This document shows, piece by piece, positions 1 to 10,603 of a stretch of DNA of 64,000 nt. Position 1 is the first letter of the stretch. Each line of letters starts with the position of its first letter. The position numbers were made by a program, and so were the translations under genes. A model generated the notes under the pieces. It searched no databases, had not been told where the DNA came from, and saw nothing but the letters and a program-made list of their open reading frames with translations. The DNA lies in NCBI RefSeq assembly GCF_029873635.1, contig NC_080420.1, positions 35,176,231 to 35,240,230 on the forward strand, in the 5' to 3' direction. This stretch comes from Malania oleifera (Eukaryota; Streptophyta; Magnoliopsida; Santalales; Ximeniaceae).

Positions 1-117
1 GAAATACTATTCTTAACAACCGCTTCTTGCAGTGTTGTAATAAAAGTATCCATTACAATAGTTGTACTACATCAATAAATTTTGAAAAATTCAAAATACA
101 AGTTCGGTTCCTACAAA

Positions 118-1758
118 CTAGTTGGCTTTACTGCCCTCCCCAACTTCCTCCTCCCCTTTTTCATTCTCCTCCAGATCTTCCACAAACTCAGGGCTCTCGT
201 CGTCGTAACCATGAGAGCTTACACCATCAAAAGGAAGATCAGGATGTTTGGTCCTTACTTGATCCCGGCACCTCCTGAATCCCACTTGATAAGCTTTGGA
301 GGTATCGATAACAAACTGGTTGGAGTCTTTATACTCCTTTACTGCAGTTCGGGAAGTAGTAGCAGCAGCAGCAGCTTCTCTGGTAGGTAGTTCCTCCCTA
401 CGAAGGCGATCGACCTCTGCTTGCAGAGCCCGCTTGCGGACCTCCGCCTCGTGCAGTTCGTTTTGAGCAAGAACATACTTCTCTCGGGCATCAAGTGTCT
501 GTCGATACATCTCCGCAACCTTCTCCTCCTGGGCCAGAGCCATCGTCGCCAACTGTGGAAAAATACAAAGTATGGAATAGTTAGCAAGACTATGTACAAG
601 TCCAAAAGAATAAAGCCAGTTAAGTAGATACCTGGTACGAGGTATGGCGGATCTTCGTTGAGAGAGCGTCAGGAAGGGTGCACTGGGCCTGCACAAAATC
701 CTCAGTGTGCACAGCCCGACGGAGAGCAGAGGCAGAACGGGTCAGCTCGTAAAAAATTGCTTCAATTTGAGCCTACGGGGTCGGAGGAGGAGCAGCATGG
801 ACCTCGTCAGTAAGGGGGCCGGAATCACCTGTCGCAGGTGCATCCCTTTGAGAGGATTCTCGTTCGATCTCCCTTCTCTTCTTCCTACTCCTACTCACCC
901 TTTGCTTCCTAGCTTCTCCCATCAGAGATTCATACCTGGTGAAGTCCATATCTGCAAGGATAAAAGAGTAAAGGAGTAAGAACACCAACAGTAGAGACAA
1001 TATATGAACATACACATATACATAATCAGGGGGAGGAATGACTTGAGGAAACGAGGCTGATCCCCTACTGCACGAGGACACGCTCTTGGAGCAGCTCCTC
1101 ATGAGGGATAATACCCTGTTCACCGAGGACACGAAATTCTTTTAGGATGGCCTACTTTTCAGGGGAAAGTCTGGGGAGGAGATGGCGCACCCGAACTACA
1201 AAAGAAAAAGGGGTAAAAGGAGAAAAGATGAGTTAGACGGATAACCTACTAGTAAGCCTTGCAAAAAAGGGTGGAAAAAAAATAGACAATGTTACCATCA
1301 AGAGGAGAAGACCAGACAAAAGAGCCCGTGTAATTCAACTCTACCGAGGCAAAGAAGTAACGAGTCTTCCAGTTATGGATGGAAGAACTGCTTGGTGAGA
1401 AAATTTTATAGCCTGGTAGAGAGTTGAAATAATATAGCTCCTTCTCCGTAGAATGAGATCGCATTTGGAAACAACTTCTGAAAAGAGGAACTGTAGGCTG
1501 ATGGCTTAAGCGGAGCAGAAGCACGGCAAAATAGGTGAGCGAAAGATAAGAGTTCGGGACGAGTTGAGAAGGTGCTATACGGTAAAAATATAATACGTTA
1601 GAGACAAAAGAGGGAAAAGGAAGCCTAAGACCCAGATCTAGATAATCGATATAGAGGTAGAGCTCCTCGGAGTTTTGGTCAAGAGCTGACTCGGAAGCGG
1701 ATGGCAACCTAACAGTAATATTCGATGGTATAGCAAAAAAATAACGAACATTCTGCAA
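118..1758 (-). pseudogene. Antisense accessory gene of the Tat element (Transposase_28/PF04195-like), spliced, degenerate
   Basis: Four exon blocks can be read on the minus strand: about 1758-1288, 1196-1029, 953-632 and 552-118. Plausible GT donors lie at 1287 and 631, and AG acceptors before 1196 and 552. The first block has the aromatic-rich pattern of plant 'putative gypsy type transposon' proteins (YLDLGLRLPFPSFV, then an LPGYKIF-like stretch and a paired-aromatic WKTRYFF). The last block is a charged coiled coil (EEKVAEMYRQTLDAREKYVL) with an acidic, glutamate-rich tail. At least two in-frame stops occur, one where LSPEK(W)AILKEF would be expected. The true 5' exon is not resolved and could lie upstream of 1758. 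Its role is unknown; these ORFs occur antisense to gag-pol in Tat elements. The family call rests on recalled motifs, not a search. Confidence 0.6.
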
Positions 1759-2459
1759 GTCGGACGAGGTGAGGTCACAACGAGCGCTCTAAACTGTAGT
1801 AGGAACCCTTAAAGGCTATGAGGAAGACTCCATAAGGAAAACAAAGTCTGAACGAAACAATACCTATACCTAAGGATCAAACAAGCAAGCACCAGCAAAA
1901 ATAAAGAGGAAAAGATGCCAAGACAGATCAAGACAGTAAAATTTCACACACAAATAGCTAGGCCATCTTACAAGAAAAGATCAAACACACAAGGCTAATG
2001 CAAAAACAACGAAGAACATGAAGAACAACAAAACAAAAATGCTATAGAGAGGGAAAGCGTACCTAGCACCAAACGGGGGACTTGTGGAATGAAGAAGAGA
2101 AGAGAAAGAAGGAGTCCTCTTAGAATGAAGACGAGTGCAGAATGAAAGAATCCACTGACCTTTATAAAGAGAGGAGGGCACGAATCCCTGTGGCGGGAAT
2201 CTCAAGAATTTCCATTTACAAAAAGGATTGCGTCTCGAGGGAGGAAAAGGGTACAAAAAATCTCTGACAAATGCACGGACGCAGCTTCCCAAGGACAAAC
2301 GCTACCTCCGAAAGACCATGTCGCCTCGGACACAACGTTAGAAAGATGACCATAAATGAGAAGATTCCTCCAACCCACTTCCCAAGGTAGAAGGCATTTA
2401 AAACCTGCTTTTATGTATCTCTTGCAAGACAGAAGCGTGCAACGATGGCTTGGAAAGGT

Positions 2460-2745
2460 GAAACAACCGACAGATGAGCACGACTCATTAGGTGGATGGC
2501 CCAAACTGACGAGCACAACTCGTGAGGCCAGAATAACCGAACAGATGAGCACGGCTCATTAGGTGGATGGCCTAAACTGATGAGCGTGACTCGTGAGGCC
2601 AGAACAACCCAACAGATGAGCACGACTCATCAAGTGGATGGCCCAAACTGACGAGCACGACTCGTGAGGCTAGAACAACCCAACAGATGAGCACGACTCA
2701 ATAGACGCAAAGGCCCAAAATAATGAGCATGACTAATTCCCTTTA
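2460..2745. repeat. 71-bp tandem repeat, about 3.7 copies
   Basis: The phrase CAGATGAGCACG recurs at 2471, 2542, 2613 and 2684, exactly 71 bp apart. Each unit also has a related half, ACGAGCACRACTCGTGAGGC. It lies in the 3' non-coding part of the Tat element. Confidence 0.9.
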
Positions 2746-3010
2746 TGGAGTCGGGCAACTCAGCCAATTTCCCTCCGAGGGATAGGTCGGACTAATTCCC
2801 TTCATGAAGTCAGAGAGCTTAACCAATTTCCCTCTAGGGGATAGATTGACAAATTCCCTTCATAAAGCAGGACGAACAGGTCGGTATATCTACTCTCAAT
2901 GAGCAGTTCGGACAACTCGGCCAAGTTCCCTTCATGGTACAGGTCGAAAAAATTCCTTCCAAGGGACAGTTCGTCCAAACTTCACTCCAGGGAAAAGGTC
3001 GGATAGCTCA
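2740..3010. repeat. Degenerate ~58-bp repeats
   Basis: Related units start with AATTCCCTTCAT followed by a GGNCGG/AACTCGGCCAA-like segment, and recur near 2747, 2795 and 2852, with looser copies to about 3010. They bridge the 71-bp array and the AGCTCGG array. Confidence 0.6.
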
Positions 3011-3019
3011 GTCAAATTC

Positions 3020-3800
3020 ACTCCTTGCAACAACTCGGCAAAACAGCTCGGCCCGAGCAACTCCTCAAAGAGCTTGGCAAAATAGCTCAGCCTGAGCAAT
3101 TCTTTAAAGAGCTTGGACGAAACAGCTCGGCCTGAGTGATTCTTCAAAGAGCTCGGAAGAAACAGCTCGGCTGAGCAACTCTTCAAAGAGCTCGGCAAAA
3201 TAGCTCGGAAGAAGCAGCTCGGCCCAAGCAACTCTTCAAAGAGCTCAACAAAATAGCTCGGAAGAAGCAGCTCGACCCAAGCAACTCTTCAAAGAGCTCG
3301 GCAAGACAGCTCGGAAGAAACAGCTCGGCCCAAGCAACTCTTCAAAGAGCTCGGAAAAACAGCTGGGCCTAAGCAATACTTCAAAGAGCTCGGACTAAAC
3401 AGCTCGGCACAACTAGCTCAGCAAAATAGCTCGGCCCGAGCTATTCTTCAAAGAGCTCGGACTAAACAGCTCGGCACAACTAGCTCGGCCCGAGCAATTT
3501 TTCAAAGAGCTCGGACTAAACAGCTCGACACAACCAGCTCAGCAAAATAGCTCGGCCCAAGCAATTCTTCAAAGAGCTCGGATGAAATAGCTCGGCACAA
3601 CCAACTAGGCAAAATAGTTCGGCCCAAGCACATCTTCAAAGAGCTCGGACAAAATAGCTCGGCACAAACAGCTCGACAAAACTGGTCGGCACAAGTAGCT
3701 CGGCGAAAACAGCTCGGCACGAGGAAAGTAGAAAAACAGCTCGACCCTAGCAGCTTAGCACGAACAGCTCGGCAAAACAGCTCGGTACGAGCTGCTCAAC
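3020..3800. repeat. AGCTCGG-rich higher-order tandem array
   Basis: The array is built of a ~13-14 bp monomer around AACAGCTCGGC. The phrase TTCAAAGAGCTCGG marks longer units, and its spacing along the array (3066, 3105, 3144, 3184, 3237, 3290, 3343, 3382, 3449, 3503, 3570, 3637) takes values near 39, 53 and 67 bp. These are about 3, 4 and 5 monomers, so unit length varies by whole monomers. It sits between the antisense gene and the polypurine tract, the hypervariable 3' UTR position of Tat elements. Confidence 0.85.
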
Positions 3801-3903
3801 TATTTTGCAAAAAAAAAGGAAACATGATGGAGCGTTAAACCCTTTAAAGGGAAAAATGCAGAAAAAAACCATTATTCAAAATTCTATCTAGAAATTTGAA
3901 ACC

Positions 3904-3913
3904 GAGGGGGGGA
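3904..3913 (+). promoter_or_regulatory. Polypurine tract of the Tat element
   Basis: A GAGGGGGGGA run lies four bases upstream of the TGATAT LTR start. This is the usual site of plus-strand priming and it fixes the element's orientation. Confidence 0.75.
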
Positions 3914-3917
3914 CAAC

Positions 3918-4346
3918 TGATATGCCCATAATAAATCACACTAATGAGGGCAGGTCAACGCTTATCTCGCACTTTCTTCGGGTCTGAAATTTTGACGAGT
4001 GATTTGCTCTGACCTAATAAAGAGAAGGAGAGATCCACGCCAACGCCCTTAATAACCGACTAATAGGCGCACACACTTATTGTTAGAGAGCGATTCACGC
4101 CCTCATGCAATAAATCCGAGCCAACCGGCGGTCAACTCAAGCCCCTATAAGAAGGGATTTGGAGAAAAGGCAAAGGTAAGTCATTCAACCCAATTATATT
4201 GTTGCATTCAACATCTCTACAAGCATTCCTCTTACTTAGGCATCGGAGTGACCCCCCGGAGTACACCCTGGGTCCTCCAAGCCTTTCTTCTCTTCCTTTT
4301 TCAGGTCAACAAGCATTCCAGCTATTTTTACCCTGCAACAATATCA
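3918..4346 (+). repeat. 3' LTR of the Tat element (429 bp)
   Basis: It starts TGATATGCCC and ends ACAATATCA, giving a perfect 6-bp inverted terminal repeat (TGATAT/ATATCA). A TATA-like CTATAAGAAG lies near 4145, as expected for a U3/R boundary. No second LTR copy is in the window for comparison. Confidence 0.8.
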
Positions 4347-4800
4347 TAACTAAATTAACCCTACGACTACCATGAATTTTATAATTAGAAACTTTACATT
4401 TGGAATCCAAATACAGGAACGCAGAGAGATAGCAGAGGCCTGGGATGGAGATAGCGCTGGAGACACGGCAAGAGAGGAAGCCCTTGTAGATTGCCTTTGG
4501 ATTCGACAATGATTATTTTTTTAATTATTTTTTAATGAAAAAATGAAACAAAAAATGAAATAAAACATACTTGTAAATTAATAATGGATGAAATATGTAG
4601 AATGACGGTAACAGAATAGAGATGGAAGAAGAGTAATTGGAGGAGAGAAGAATATAAACTGAATTTAAAATTGATTTAAAAAATTATCTCTACTAGATAT
4701 TTGGAGGTGAATTATTTTTATGCTCTCATTAGTTAATTTTTAAGTTAAGTTTGAAATGATGACAAAGAAAACCACCTTTTTTATAGTAGGCATGGAAAAG
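4347..4800. other. Intergenic DNA between Tat LTR and host gene promoter
   Basis: AT-rich sequence without a convincing reading frame or repeat structure. It separates the 3' LTR from the likely promoter of the J-domain gene. Confidence 0.5.
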
Positions 4801-5140
4801 GAGGATAAAAAGCGGCCGATGCTCAACGGTCCTCCTAACTGGTCAAAATAAATTTCCCGAGCGTGCCCTCACAGACGTGATTACGTTAGCCGGAAAGAAC
4901 GCGGTGACGAAATTTAAAAGAACGGACCAATCGTAGTTCAAGTCTACGATCCTTGTCACCCCATAGGTCTGTCAAAGTCAGCTCGCCATCTCTTGAATGC
5001 TGACTGTACACCTCATTTTTTATTTTTATTTTTACGTTTACCGTTTTAGATTCGCCGTACTCTTCACACTGTCGAAATTTTCTTAATTTCGATGTGTTGA
5101 GGAGCCTGAAATTTCACTCTCCCTATTTTCTTTTATTGGA
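4800..5140 (+). promoter_or_regulatory. Probable promoter/5' leader region of the J-domain gene
   Basis: The sequence changes from AT-rich to mixed composition with several CG dinucleotides, has a CCAAT motif near 4926 (GGACCAATCG), and then a pyrimidine-rich leader-like stretch from about 5030. This is the only promoter-like block upstream of the coding exons in the window. The assignment is positional inference; no transcript start can be read. Confidence 0.35.
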
Positions 5141-5234
5141 TTGATCAATTGTTCAGAGAATGCCTCCCCCCCTCGATCTCTCCGAATAGCGAAAGATTTC
5201 TATCTGTAGGCGGCTTCGACTCCCTGCGACTATG
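5040..5234 (+). other. Candidate non-coding or start-codon-only first exon of the J-domain gene
   Basis: The first secure coding exon (17999) opens in phase 0 right after an AG acceptor and has no ATG at its start, so the start codon must lie upstream. At 5232-5234 an ATG is followed directly by GTATCG, a possible splice donor. Joining it to 17999 would keep the frame and begin the protein M-SQISGFEAS. A short upstream ORF starting at about 5160 (MPPPLDLSE then stop) would precede it. Other first exons within the 12.8-kb gap cannot be excluded. Confidence 0.3.
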
Positions 5235-8200
5235 GTATCGATCTTGTTCACTCTACGACGTTTATTTTTGCCCGAATAAATATTTGAATCCCAGGAATAA
5301 ACGAAAACTTCTTATTATTTCTCTTCGCTTCGTGTTTATGCTATTAGTTTTTTCATTCTGTCTAGGGTTTAATTTGATCGTTCTTTGCTGCGCGATTCTT
5401 CGTTCAATTTAAAATTTGATTTAGGGTTTCGCTTTTGTGGTTAAAGAGAACTCTAATTTTACTTAAAATTTGTTTTTCACGGGGTTCCTGTTGGGAATTA
5501 TTTTGTATGGTTGGCATAAAGAATATCATCAAAAGACAACCGAGGGTGGAGGGGCTGTCAACCCATAAATTTCCAGATATAGTAATGCATCCATTTGTCC
5601 TTAAGCTTCTGTACATGTAATTCTTGCCCTTGAAAACACTAAAAACACACAGGTCTTCCTAGAGCTCTTGTTGATCCCTTTTCCTTTCCCTCAGTGAAGA
5701 AGGGAGATAACTGTGACAGTTGCGTAATGGGTTTTTGGGTTCCCAATACTGTTGCACACTGCTAAATTAGTGGGAATAAACATCATAGCCATTGTGGCCA
5801 TTATGGATGGCTACAACTATTTTTCTTATTTTTTTCCCTCATTTTCATTTTCATAAATCAATCCTGATAAGCTATAAGAAGATGGGGGAGAAGGTTATAA
5901 TGAGGATGATAGTAATATGGAATTATTATTATCTTCTGCAAAATTTATGAGATATGCATTAATTAACTGTTTGATATGAATATTGTCTTGTTAAAAAATA
6001 AGTCTATTTTGATACTATTAGTATCTATATTACTTCTCTATATTGCTCAAATACAACCTTCTTTTTTTTTTTCTTCCTTTTTGTTCTAGTTGTTAATAAG
6101 TTATTTTTTTAATGATAAATTTTATTATGATATTGTATTTTAAAGCTTATATTATAAGATTTAAGTTGTTGGCCTAAATTTATTGGATTTTTATTGCTTC
6201 TAGGTTTTAACTAATAAAATAAAATAACTTGTTTAATTTATTGTAAGTCTTATGGCCTAATAGACTATTGAGTGTATAATGTATTTTGTTTCATTAATTA
6301 ATTTATTGCACATTTGATTAATGAAAAATAAGGATATATAATTTTCTGTTCATAGCAGTTTAAAAGCAATGTAAAATTTATTACCCTTGCTAGACAATGT
6401 TAGTAGGTTGAACTAGTGGATCCAAGATATACTAAAAATAGTTTTAGGAAGGGTTGAGCTTAACACATGCAAATGTACCAATGGACAGAAGGTAACATGT
6501 GCTTGAAATAAATTCATGGCCATTACACCCACTAACACTACTTACAACTATGGAGCTAATGGTGTTTGGCATGACCCGCATGATATTAAACCACTGCCAA
6601 GTTAGACATCAAAGCTTCCTGGAAAGTAGGCAGTGAAACAGTACATGATTTGGCTTTCTTCTGTTTGTTTTCTCATAAATGCTAGTTATGAAAAATGGGT
6701 ACTCTCGTTTGATATTGTATCATGTGAGAATGGACTCCAATGCAGCTTCCCAAGCAGAGAGAGCTATCTTCTTGGAGACATTTGATTTCTACACAGCCTT
6801 CTAGGGAAACAAAGCCTTAGCTCCTCCACTGTTTAGTTGTAAAAAGGAAAAAAATAAAATAAAATTTGAACCTTATGTTTTTTGTGCTGTGTTGGTTTCA
6901 AAAAATGAAAAAAATCAACCCTCTACTATTTGCTAATATGTTTGGCTCAGGTGACAATTTTTTTTTTTTTTTTTTTAAAGTTGTTTTCTCAGGTCTTAAG
7001 CCACAAAAAAAACTAAGATCTTCGTATGAATGTCTTCCCCCCCCCTATTTTTTATTTTCTTCAATCAAATTTTGGGCTATATTCTGAGATTTCTTATCCA
7101 CAAGATGAACTCACATAGTTATCTGGATCGCTGTTTTTTTCTTCACTGGTTGATGACAGAGCTAATGTGTAGAAAATGTGTTTGACTAATCTTTGCACTT
7201 GTTAAAATAGTATATGAATGTTTGGGATGAAATTTTAAAAAAATAAAATATAAATTAGGATTTAAGTTGTGTGATTAAGTCGTTCTTATGGCAAAGGAAT
7301 ATTGTAAAGGAAGTTTATGTTGTCGTGAAATAATTTGTAGTTTGCCCATTCAGTTATGGTTAAGCTTTCTGAGTGAAAGTTGTGATGTTTCTATATTTTT
7401 CCTCATTGAAAATTTTCTTTCTATTTGACACAATTGTTGAAGCCTTTTAGTTTTTTCCCCTATTAATTTCAGGGAGCAGGAGCAAGTAGGAAATTTACAT
7501 GAACTGGGTGGAAATGTGCTGGAGAGTTTAAATGCTTACATCATTATCCAAATGATACTTGAGATTAATCTTTTAAAAATAAAAGCTCTTCTGTAAATCT
7601 CAGTTGACGGGTGGTTAGGCTGAAGCGACATGTGCTGAAAATTCTGGGATGATTTTTTTGATGGCTAAGTTTAAAGTTTTGGTAAAATTATGAAAAAGAA
7701 AATGCTGTAGGCTTGATTGGCTATTCTTTGAATTTTTTGGAAGGAAAGGGATGTTGTAATTTTTAAGATCAAGCTATGTTCCTCATTGTGGTGGCATAGG
7801 GTTGTTTTCTTGCTTCTTGTTGGGCTTTAGCCTCTGGAATGTTCCAGGGTTTTTCCCTGATTGATTTGCAAGGGATTAAAGTAGTTCTTTTTTCCTTTTT
7901 AAACACTTTGTTCTCCAGCTTTTCCCTTCACTCCTACTAAATTTCTTTTTTTATCTAAAAAATTATGTAGAAAGCTCAGTAAAAATCAATAAAAATAATC
8001 ATGTAATTTTTGTTTTATAAGTAAAGCACTATTTTGTTTGCTCAAGTAGCCATGCCATGGAAAAAGCTCTAAATATCTTCATCAGTAACATCAATGCTAG
8101 TATCAGATTTGTCTAGATTATCTCAATCATTTTTATTTTCTTAGTATGATTATTTTCAGACATGGAATATGCTCTTACTTTTAAAACGTTATAGCATTTT

Positions 8201-8360
8201 TTTTTTAGACTGATTGAATTGCTTTTGTGACTTATTTCCCTACTTGAACTTTCATTGCTAGAAACTAGTGAGATTTAATTAACCATAATAGTATTTTGCT
8301 GCACCATCATGCTCATAGTTCATATTAAATAGAGAAAATAAAATGTAGCAAAGGTCTATC
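5235..8360. other. Intron 1, left part, of the J-domain gene (inferred)
   Basis: AT-rich sequence with homopolymer runs (T run near 6958, C run near 7038) and no supported gene. It ends with CTATC (8356-8360), the left copy of the target duplication of the Gypsy element. Confidence 0.45.
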
Positions 8361-10300
8361 TGTAACGACCCGGCCCTTTACACGGACCCAGGTGGCTACC
8401 GAACATACGGAATACCTGTATCTGATAAACATGCACAAACAACCCGCCCTAAACAAGGACAAACGGGTGTAACACATACATAACTGGGATATAAATGTTG
8501 CGGAAAAACATAAACATCCGTTGGGATTTCCTATTAGACATATACCAGAATTTACTAACTGTAACGTCAAATACAAACGTCCATACTTAGAACATCACTA
8601 GTTCTTACAATCTCCCAAAAAGGTACTCCGAATAAGTCTATTACACAAATAAAATACTTACGTAATCAATACTCAAAATAAACTCCCTAGTCCCTCCAAG
8701 CAACTAGGATCGACGTCCAGAAGGACCTGAAAACAATGGTTGTATAATGGGGTGAGACACCTCTCAGTAAGGAAGAAAGTGTTACAACAGTGTGTGTGAC
8801 TGCATAAATGCACATTTTCATTCAAACTCATACGTTTGAAACATTTGTTTATAATACTGTATCGTATAACATTTATCTGCACATCAAGTATTTAAATCAT
8901 TCATATGAATATTAGAACAACTACCAGCTTGTCATACGTGTATTGCCTATTTATCCCATGGCACGGGTTGTGCACTGATATCTTCAACAATGCCCTGTTC
9001 GTGCAGGCATCTATATATAGTCCGATTGCCTCCATCTGGTTTATTATTTCACTAGTGGTTTCATTACACCTGCTAGCCGACTATCTATATACCCAAACTG
9101 ATTTTAAACATGAATGGTTGCACTGTACCCTTTCAGCTGAGGAATATTTCTTGCCATTTGGAGTATCTTTCAACCCCTATTACTGAAGCTTTTTCAACTT
9201 CTTACACTGGAGTATTTTTCAACCCCTATTACTGGAGTATCTTTCAACTCCTTTAATAGCAAGCTGTGGTTCCATTTATCATATATACAATTTATAACAA
9301 AATATAGTAACCTGTGCAATTCCAGTATTTTCACAAATTCAAATGATCACATCGGGTTCAAACCGGCGCCTATCCACTCGGTTTACCCCTTTTCACAAAT
9401 ATAGTTCGGTGTATCACCGGTCTCTGTTTTCCACATACTTAATATAACAAATTGGTACTTCGTTCCCATAATCTATATCAATAGTAGAGAAAATTCATAC
9501 GTATCCATTTCAACATATATGACACGAGTTTAATTCAAAAATCCGCTAAATGATATAAATCCAGTGAAAACATCATTTGAAAGGAAAAGTAAAGGATTCA
9601 AATATCTCTTATTACAATATAAATGCAAATAAGTGATTTTCATGAGGTTGGAGATCATACGCCAAAATCCTCGATTTTACCAAAAATCGTAAAATCGTAA
9701 AATTGGCATTTCTACTCGGTAGTATTTAGCAAATAAGCAGTTAAATCATGCATATAAATATAAACTAGCTTTTTAGTGGTTTAGTTTTCCAAAAATGCTA
9801 TTGTAATCAAATTCTCCTTACCTTAAACTCGGAAATGAAGACACGAATGGTTTGGTCCAAAACAACGACCTTGGATCCTCGAAACCTAAAAACCACAGAA
9901 TATTACCTCACTGCAATCCCGACTACTATACAAATACTTAATCGAAATTGGAATCAGATTCTTACCTTGATTTTTGAGGAAAACCCGAAAATCTTCAAAA
10001 CGACGATCTGATCCGCTATAGTTGTAGAGTTTCTCCTTCTGATCCACGCAGGAACCTTCGATCGTCGAAACGGATGACGAACGGCGAAGGATCTTAGAGA
10101 GAGAGAGAGAAAAAAAATGAGAGAGAGAAAAAAAAATGAGAGAGAGAGAATGAGAGAATTTATAGAATAAAATTTAACTTAGCCTTTAAGTAATCGAAAT
10201 AAATATCTCCTCCAAGATATTTATATACAAATATCTCAAAATAACTCCTTTCAAAATATCTTCTCCAAAATATCTCTTTATTTATTTATTTATTTATTAT

Positions 10301-10344
<44 letters not shown>

Positions 10345-10363
10345 TCGGGGTCGGGTTACTACA
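8361..10363 (-). repeat. 3' LTR of the intron-1 Gypsy element
   Basis: 2003 bp, ends TGTAACGACC...GGTTACTACA as read on +. It includes a (GA)n stretch near 10098-10150, an (ATT)n microsatellite at about 10300-10343, and a minus-strand TATAAATT near 10159. Confidence 0.92.
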
Positions 10364-10377
10364 ATCTCCCCTCCTTG
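10364..10377 (-). promoter_or_regulatory. Polypurine tract of the intron-1 Gypsy element
   Basis: On the minus strand CAAGGAGGGGAGAT abuts the 3' LTR, as needed for plus-strand priming. Confidence 0.75.
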
Positions 10378-10603
10378 TAAGAATTTCGTCTCCGAAATTC
10401 ACCAACTGATACCAAGAATACTCTACCTTACGTTGGAGACCTATAGAAGAGTCGACAACCACCCTCAAAGCAGCTCCGACTCGAATTTATTATCTACCAT
10501 CGCTTATGGCGGAGGAATATCGTGGTTACAATGTGATGCTTCGGAAGATTACACACACACAAAACTCTCCCGATGACCATACCATATATACTACTATACA
10601 TAA

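Larger units (their letters stand above)
1..4346 (+). mobile_element. 3' portion of a Ty3/Gypsy Tat-lineage LTR retrotransposon
   Basis: The right end is a 429-bp LTR (3918-4346) bounded by the inverted ends TGATAT/ATATCA. A polypurine tract lies just upstream, so the element reads left to right and this is the 3' LTR. The internal part contains a spliced antisense gene (about 118-1758) and a long tandem-repeat region (2460-3800). An extra antisense ORF of the Transposase_28 type and a repeat-rich 3' UTR are known traits of plant Tat/Ogre-type Gypsy elements. No gag-pol is inside the window. The 5' LTR lies beyond base 1, so the target duplication (candidate TAACT at 4347-4351) cannot be confirmed. 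The lineage call is an inference from architecture. Confidence 0.72.

Noticed and set aside
2202-3720. Several minus-strand open frames with repeated Ser/Leu/Phe residues
   Set aside because: They are translations of the tandem-repeat arrays, kept open by repeat composition, with no protein signature.
8905-9186. 93-codon open frame in the Gypsy LTR
   Set aside because: It lies inside a non-coding LTR. The second LTR copy has indels in the same place that break the frame, and no motif is present.
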